A stretch of DNA of 8,182 bases. It comes from Elusimicrobia bacterium RBG_16_66_12 (GTDB taxonomy: Bacteria > Elusimicrobiota > Elusimicrobia > UBA1565 > UBA9628). Of this stretch, positions 4,987-8,182 are shown one piece after another. The notes beneath the pieces were generated by a model that saw only the letters and a list, made by a program, of their open reading frames with translations, did no database searches and had not been told where the DNA came from. Location of the stretch: assembly GCA_001800005.1 (NCBI GenBank), contig MGUL01000202.1, positions 1-8,182 of the forward strand, written 5' to 3'. Made by a program: the position numbers and the translations under genes. The stretch's first letter is position 1; each line of letters starts with the position of its first letter.

Positions 4987-5520
4987 CTAAGCCCCCGGCC
5001 TCGGCCCCATGATCTTCTCCGCCATCCATTCGCACAGCCGCCGCCGCACCGGCCCCTCCTCCAGCTCCGCCATGCTCACCGCCCGCAGACAGTGCCGCAC
5101 AGCGCGTTCCGCCTCCTGCGCCCCAATGCGCATCGGGGCCAGTGTCAGGTCGCCCGCCAGGTCGCGCAGCGCTATCGCCAGCGACCGCTGGGCGTGGTCG
5201 CCCGTCTCCTGCCAGCGCTCCCAGGCCCCAGCCGACGCCGCCCGCAGATCCGACGCGGACGCCAGCGCATCGCCGCCCAGCGAACGCACCGCCCCCCGCC
5301 GCTCGGCGATGGTGAGCGCGACGAACTCCGGGAGATAAGAAGGCGGCAGAAGGCGCAGGCCCAACCAGATAAGGTTCAGCCCTTGCGCCTCCGCCGCGTC
5401 GAACGCCGCCCAGGTCACCTCCAGGCCGTCGCCGAAGTGCTGGCGGAAGGCGTCGAACTCGGGGCCGCAAGCGTTCATCCCCGCCAGCCAGGTCGTCGTC
5501 ACCCGTTCCGGTGCCGCCAT
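4987..5520 (-). CDS. Helical hypothetical protein (177 aa)
   Basis: A 177-residue, predominantly alpha-helical soluble protein. It opens with TTWLAGMNACGPEFDAFRQH, a segment with an 'AC..e...F...FG' look that I have the impression of seeing in uncharacterised proteins found with pentapeptide repeats, which is what the next gene encodes; this is recollection of a pattern, not a tested match. The middle, around residues 60-120, has Ala-rich amphipathic helices, including AGAWERWQETGDHAQRSL, and the end is charged (LEEGPVRRRLCEWMAEKIMG). Its ATG shares one base with the previous gene's TGA (TGATG), and its stop lies eight bases before the pentapeptide-repeat gene, so the three are probably translated together. 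I do not recognise a named family. A partner or chaperone of the neighbouring pentapeptide protein is possible but unproven. Confidence 0.72.
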   Translation of the reverse strand: MAAPERVTTTWLAGMNACGPEFDAFRQHFGDGLEVTWAAFDAAEAQGLNLIWLGLRLLPPSYLPEFVALTIAERRGAVRSLGGDALASASDLRAASAGAWERWQETGDHAQRSLAIALRDLAGDLTLAPMRIGAQEAERAVRHCLRAVSMAELEEGPVRRRLCEWMAEKIMGPRPGA

Positions 5521-5768
5521 CAGATCGTCCTGCTCGCCACGTTGTCGAAGCGGAAGATCGTGTCCCGGCCCATCCGGTAGACCAGCGCATTGCCGGTCTG
5601 GTCGAACACCAGCTCGCCCGGCTGCAGGTCCGTGTCCGTGATGCTGGCCCAGGCGACGTTCAGCGCGCGGGGGAACTGGCCCACGACACGGGCGGCGCCC
5701 GGCCGGCTCTGCGGCGCGCGTTCCTTCGGCTGCGGAGTCCCCATTCGCTCACGCGTTGCCCCGGCCAT
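5520..5768 (-). CDS. Small hypothetical virion-region protein (82 aa)
   Basis: An 82-residue protein with a basic, probably disordered N-terminus (about residues 1-28, rich in Arg, Pro and Gln) followed by a compact beta-like part: PRALNVAWASITDTDLQPGE, then LVFDQTGNALVYRMGRDTIF. The second part has the alternating pattern of a small beta-sheet domain. It follows the large tail protein by two bases, and its ribosome-binding site (GGAGGAGG, 5776-5783) is inside that gene; it overlaps the following gene by one base. The family is not recognised. Location suggests a small tail or baseplate component. Confidence 0.68.
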   Translation of the reverse strand: MAGATRERMGTPQPKERAPQSRPGAARVVGQFPRALNVAWASITDTDLQPGELVFDQTGNALVYRMGRDTIFRFDNVASRTI

Positions 5769-5770
5769 CT

Positions 5771-8107
5771 TTACGCCTCCTCCAGGTAGAGCACCGTCTC
5801 CAGCAAACTCCCCTTGCCCAACCGGTGCGAGATACCCTCGACCCAGAACTTCTTGTCGATGTTCGGGCTGTGGGTCTTGAACTTGGCCCGCACGATGATC
5901 TGGTCGTTGATCTCAAGCCCCATCTGCCAGGCCGTCACCTCGTCGTTCCGGTTGTTGAGCGGCAGGCTGAGGATGATGACGCGGTTCTTGTACTTGTCCA
6001 GAAGCCGCTGCGCCTCTGTCCCCATCGCCGCGCTGGACGTGCCCTGTAGCGGCATCGCCACCGACAGCTTGTTGACCAGCGGCAGGCCCGTGTCGGCGAC
6101 CACCGTGACAGCGCTCTCCTCAGACGGGTAGTTGTACGGCAGCCCCTCGAAGATGGAGTAGTAGTTGGTGACGGCCGACTGCATTAGGATGTCGCAGCCG
6201 GCGCCGTAGTTCACGTTCTTGGTCGCCATGCTGGGGTCCTTCTCGGTGAGCTTCACCGCCCGGAGCGCCTGCGAGTAGTGCGCCCGGAAGGCATCGCCGA
6301 CCGCCACGTCATGCTCCGGCGCAAGCTGCCATGCCGCGACCCGGCCCGAGCCGAGCACCGGCGTGCCCCGGCTCGTCACCGTAACCTCGCCCACCCTGTC
6401 CGCCGCGTCCAGTCCGTAGCCCAGGCCGTCGTCAAACTGGAGCAGGCCGTCGCCGTCGCCGAACACCGCCTTCGGAATCGCCGTCGCCGGGCGGCTATTC
6501 TTGTCACGGAAGGCGATGTCCCCGTTCTTCTTGGCGAATAGCAGCCCTGGCTCCGACCGCAGCACGTCCTGGACCAGGTCCGCCGCGCGGGCGTGGAACG
6601 CGTTCAGCAGCGGCACCGTGAACGTGCCCGCGTCGAAGTCGCGCGGGATGCGGTTCACGTAGTTGACCGCGTGCAGAGCGTCCGAGCGGAAGGCCGTCGC
6701 GCTCGCCGTGTCCGTCACCAGCTCGATGTAGCGGTTCGTGCCAAGGACGCTGACGATGACGTCCAGTTCGATGCGCTGCCAGGAGGTCGTGAGCGTCACC
6801 GTCTTCGTGGCCACGACTGTTGTGTCACGGAGATAGCGGAAGCGCACGGCCACCGTGCCGCTGGCGGACCGTGCGTAGACCACCTGCCGGTACGCGCCGA
6901 GAGCGGTGATCTGGCTGGTCACGTTGTAGCGCCAGCCGGAGAGCGCCTGCGCCCCGTCCGGCGTGATCAGGATAACCCAGTCGCCCTCGAAGAACAGGTC
7001 CTCGCTGCCGGAGTTCGGTATCAACGTGTGCACGAGCACGGCCCCGGCCAGGGCCGAGTAGCCGTCCAGGTTCACGGCCCACGATATGTCCTCCACGCCG
7101 GAGTTGGAGATCAGCTCCCCCTCCACCCGGTCCAGGAGCCGATGCAGCACCAGCGCCGTCCCCTTCGATAGCATGTTCCCCAGCGATATCTCATTCTGGG
7201 GCAGCAGCGTCAGACGGTCGTGGAAGGTCAGCGTCGCCGTCTGGTCGAGCTTATCCTCGCCCAGGTCGAAGCCGACGATGTAGCCGGTGAAGAGCTGCGC
7301 CTGCGGGTTCGCCGGTCTCTGTGATGTTGATTGGTGCGCCGTCCCGGCCCAGATGCAGCCGGGTTGGTCGCCGTCCGCGTAGGGCAGCAGCGTCACGCCC
7401 AGGTAGAAGAAGCTGGCGTCCAGCCAGAAGTCGAATACGCCCTGCGCCCCGTCGGTCAGCAGCCGCACCACCGCCGTCACCGCGCCCGTCGGCGCCGTGA
7501 CGGTCAGCGTGGGCTGTATCCAGCCGCTGCCGAAGGTAAACGCCCCCTCATCGGTCTGGATCAGGGCAGCGCCGCTGTTGTACCAGAGAATCTGCGCCTT
7601 CATGTTCTTGGCGGAGGCGCACTTCGCCCTCGGCGCCCATGTATAGACCTGGGCTGCCGTCACGGGGAAGCGGCTGCCGTCGCGCTTCTTCTTCTCGATC
7701 CCGCTGCCGGTTACGTTCGTCGTCGTCGTCTTGAACGACGCCCCGCCGACCCAGGAATCAGCGGTGTCCCGGACCACCGTCGCCGATATCCCGCTGGCGC
7801 CGGTCGCGTCCACCTCCGCCGACGGGTTGTCGTCGAGATTAGTCACCGCGGGCGTCGTCCAGGTGCGCGTTAGCTGCACCGCCACGAACTCGTCCAGCCC
7901 CGTCAGCGTGCCCTTGTCCGGCGACCAGCGGCCGTCCGTGTTGTTCAGTTTGAGCGTCATCTCGCCAACACCCATCGGGTCCAGGGCGCTCCTCCGCCCC
8001 CGCCGGATCATCGGCACCTCCAGGAGGTACGCGCTGGCGTCGTACTCATAGGTGCCGTTCTTGTCCAGGTCAAGCATTAGGGTGTCGATGAAGTCCGCTA
8101 GCGCCAT
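5771..8107 (-). CDS. Large tail protein with two carbohydrate-binding-like insertions (tail-tip/baseplate candidate, 778 aa)
   Basis: A 778-residue structural protein probably located at the distal tail or baseplate. Residues 1-82 form a beta-rich start (DFIDTLMLDLD, GVGEMTLKLNNTDGRWSP) typical of phage tail-tip proteins. Residues about 92-262 resemble a carbohydrate-binding jelly roll of the CBM4/9 type: it begins LDDNPSAEVD, has WYNSGAALIQT and VFDFWLDASFFYLG, and closes with DGDQPGCIWAGTAHQSTSQR. The tail fold resumes at 271-325 (QLFTGYIVGFDLGEDKLDQ, TLTFHDRLTLLP). A second jelly roll spans about 332-488 (NSGVED, NSGSED, WQRIELDVIVSVLGTNRYIE). Residues 489-778 look like the core hub part (LVQDVLRSEPGLLFAKKNGD, IDKKFWVEGISHRLGKG). 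GGGAG six bases before ATG supports the start. Sugar binding could aid adsorption to the host envelope. Tail assignment is good; the exact position in the virion and ligands are inferred. Confidence 0.8.
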   Translation of the reverse strand: MALADFIDTLMLDLDKNGTYEYDASAYLLEVPMIRRGRRSALDPMGVGEMTLKLNNTDGRWSPDKGTLTGLDEFVAVQLTRTWTTPAVTNLDDNPSAEVDATGASGISATVVRDTADSWVGGASFKTTTTNVTGSGIEKKKRDGSRFPVTAAQVYTWAPRAKCASAKNMKAQILWYNSGAALIQTDEGAFTFGSGWIQPTLTVTAPTGAVTAVVRLLTDGAQGVFDFWLDASFFYLGVTLLPYADGDQPGCIWAGTAHQSTSQRPANPQAQLFTGYIVGFDLGEDKLDQTATLTFHDRLTLLPQNEISLGNMLSKGTALVLHRLLDRVEGELISNSGVEDISWAVNLDGYSALAGAVLVHTLIPNSGSEDLFFEGDWVILITPDGAQALSGWRYNVTSQITALGAYRQVVYARSASGTVAVRFRYLRDTTVVATKTVTLTTSWQRIELDVIVSVLGTNRYIELVTDTASATAFRSDALHAVNYVNRIPRDFDAGTFTVPLLNAFHARAADLVQDVLRSEPGLLFAKKNGDIAFRDKNSRPATAIPKAVFGDGDGLLQFDDGLGYGLDAADRVGEVTVTSRGTPVLGSGRVAAWQLAPEHDVAVGDAFRAHYSQALRAVKLTEKDPSMATKNVNYGAGCDILMQSAVTNYYSIFEGLPYNYPSEESAVTVVADTGLPLVNKLSVAMPLQGTSSAAMGTEAQRLLDKYKNRVIILSLPLNNRNDEVTAWQMGLEINDQIIVRAKFKTHSPNIDKKFWVEGISHRLGKGSLLETVLYLEEA
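6998..7105 (-). repeat. Thirty-codon offset repeat of an N-S-G-x-E-D motif in the tail protein
   Basis: NSGVED (residues 335-340) and NSGSED (365-370) of the tail protein lie exactly 90 bases apart, and the DNA shares GAGGA-type and AACTCCGGC blocks (gccggagtt on the plus strand at 7097-7105 and 7007-7015). The motif matches the first strand of the CBM-like modules in this protein (NPSAE at 94-98). This could be a truncated domain start left by a partial duplication, or a real N-terminal strand pair. Confidence 0.4.
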
Positions 8108-8108
8108 G

Positions 8109-8182
8109 CTAGACTCCCGTCCGCTGCCTGCGCTCGATCGCGTCCGCGGCCGCCCGGCCCACGATCTCCGCCTCGCGGCGCG
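8109..8182 (-). CDS. C-terminal fragment of an upstream gene (23 codons in window)
   Basis: The last codons of a gene entering from the right edge read RREAEIVGRAAADAIERRQR and end TGV before TAG. The TAG is one base before the ATG of the large tail protein, and the fragment supplies that gene's GGGAG ribosome-binding site. The segment is a charged, Ala/Arg-rich helix. It is too short to identify; tail assembly genes, such as a tape measure protein, often precede tail-tip genes, but nothing in these residues proves that. Confidence 0.6.
   Translation of the reverse strand, partial: RREAEIVGRAAADAIERRQRTGV

Noticed and set aside
4148..5590. A 480-codon frame extending upstream of the pentapeptide-repeat gene
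   Set aside because: Its first 204 codons overlap the 177-residue gene in another frame and read as low-complexity Gly/Arg/Ala; the ATG at 4978 has a ribosome-binding site and follows the previous stop.
6593..7171. A 192-codon plus-strand frame opposite the tail protein
   Set aside because: Val/Arg/His-rich antisense shadow of a well-supported protein.
1..8182. CRISPR arrays, tRNAs, rRNA or transposon inverted repeats
   Set aside because: No spaced direct repeats, cloverleaf or rRNA-like sequence, and no terminal inverted repeats were seen on reading both strands.

Overview
The window is a tightly packed, GC-rich stretch of bacterial-virus DNA (a phage or prophage). Every supported gene lies on the minus strand, so transcription runs from the right end to the left. 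Genes abut or overlap by a few bases, and strong Shine-Dalgarno sites (AGGAGG types) precede several starts, often inside the end of the previous gene. This fits a bacterial host using GTG and TTG as well as ATG starts. No rRNA, tRNA or host housekeeping gene is present, so the host cannot be fixed. The set of tail, fibre and lysis genes looks to me like uncultured tailed phages of high-GC bacteria (Chloroflexota- or Actinomycetota-like), but that is only an impression.

Right part (8182 to about 4980), virion assembly and tail tip: the last 23 codons of an unidentified upstream gene; a 778-residue tail protein carrying two jelly-roll, carbohydrate-binding-like insertions; an 82-residue small protein; and a 177-residue helical protein of unknown role.

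Middle part (4978 to 2020), surface and fibre-like proteins: a 276-residue protein with an N-terminal pentapeptide-repeat beta-helix; a 439-residue protein with two predicted beta-sandwich domains, likely receptor-binding or fibre; a 161-residue beta-rich virion-type protein; and two 51-residue proteins.

Left part (2015 to 1), lysis and integration: an N-acetylmuramoyl-L-alanine amidase endolysin with an unusual internal, in-frame translation start; a tiny zinc-ribbon peptide fitted into the only gap of about 110 bases; two small membrane proteins in tandem (holin or spanin-like candidates); a second small zinc-ribbon protein; and the N-terminal 121 codons of a tyrosine recombinase cut by the window edge. 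The integrase follows the lysis genes in the same direction with no room for its own promoter, so it appears to sit at the end of the late transcript.

The most noteworthy points are the endolysin's apparent dual start, the integrase that lacks a core-binding domain but has a Cys/His cluster and an in-frame zinc-ribbon ORF just upstream, the unlisted 31-residue zinc-ribbon ORF, and the pentapeptide-repeat protein embedded among tail genes. All functional calls rest on motif reading; no database search was possible.
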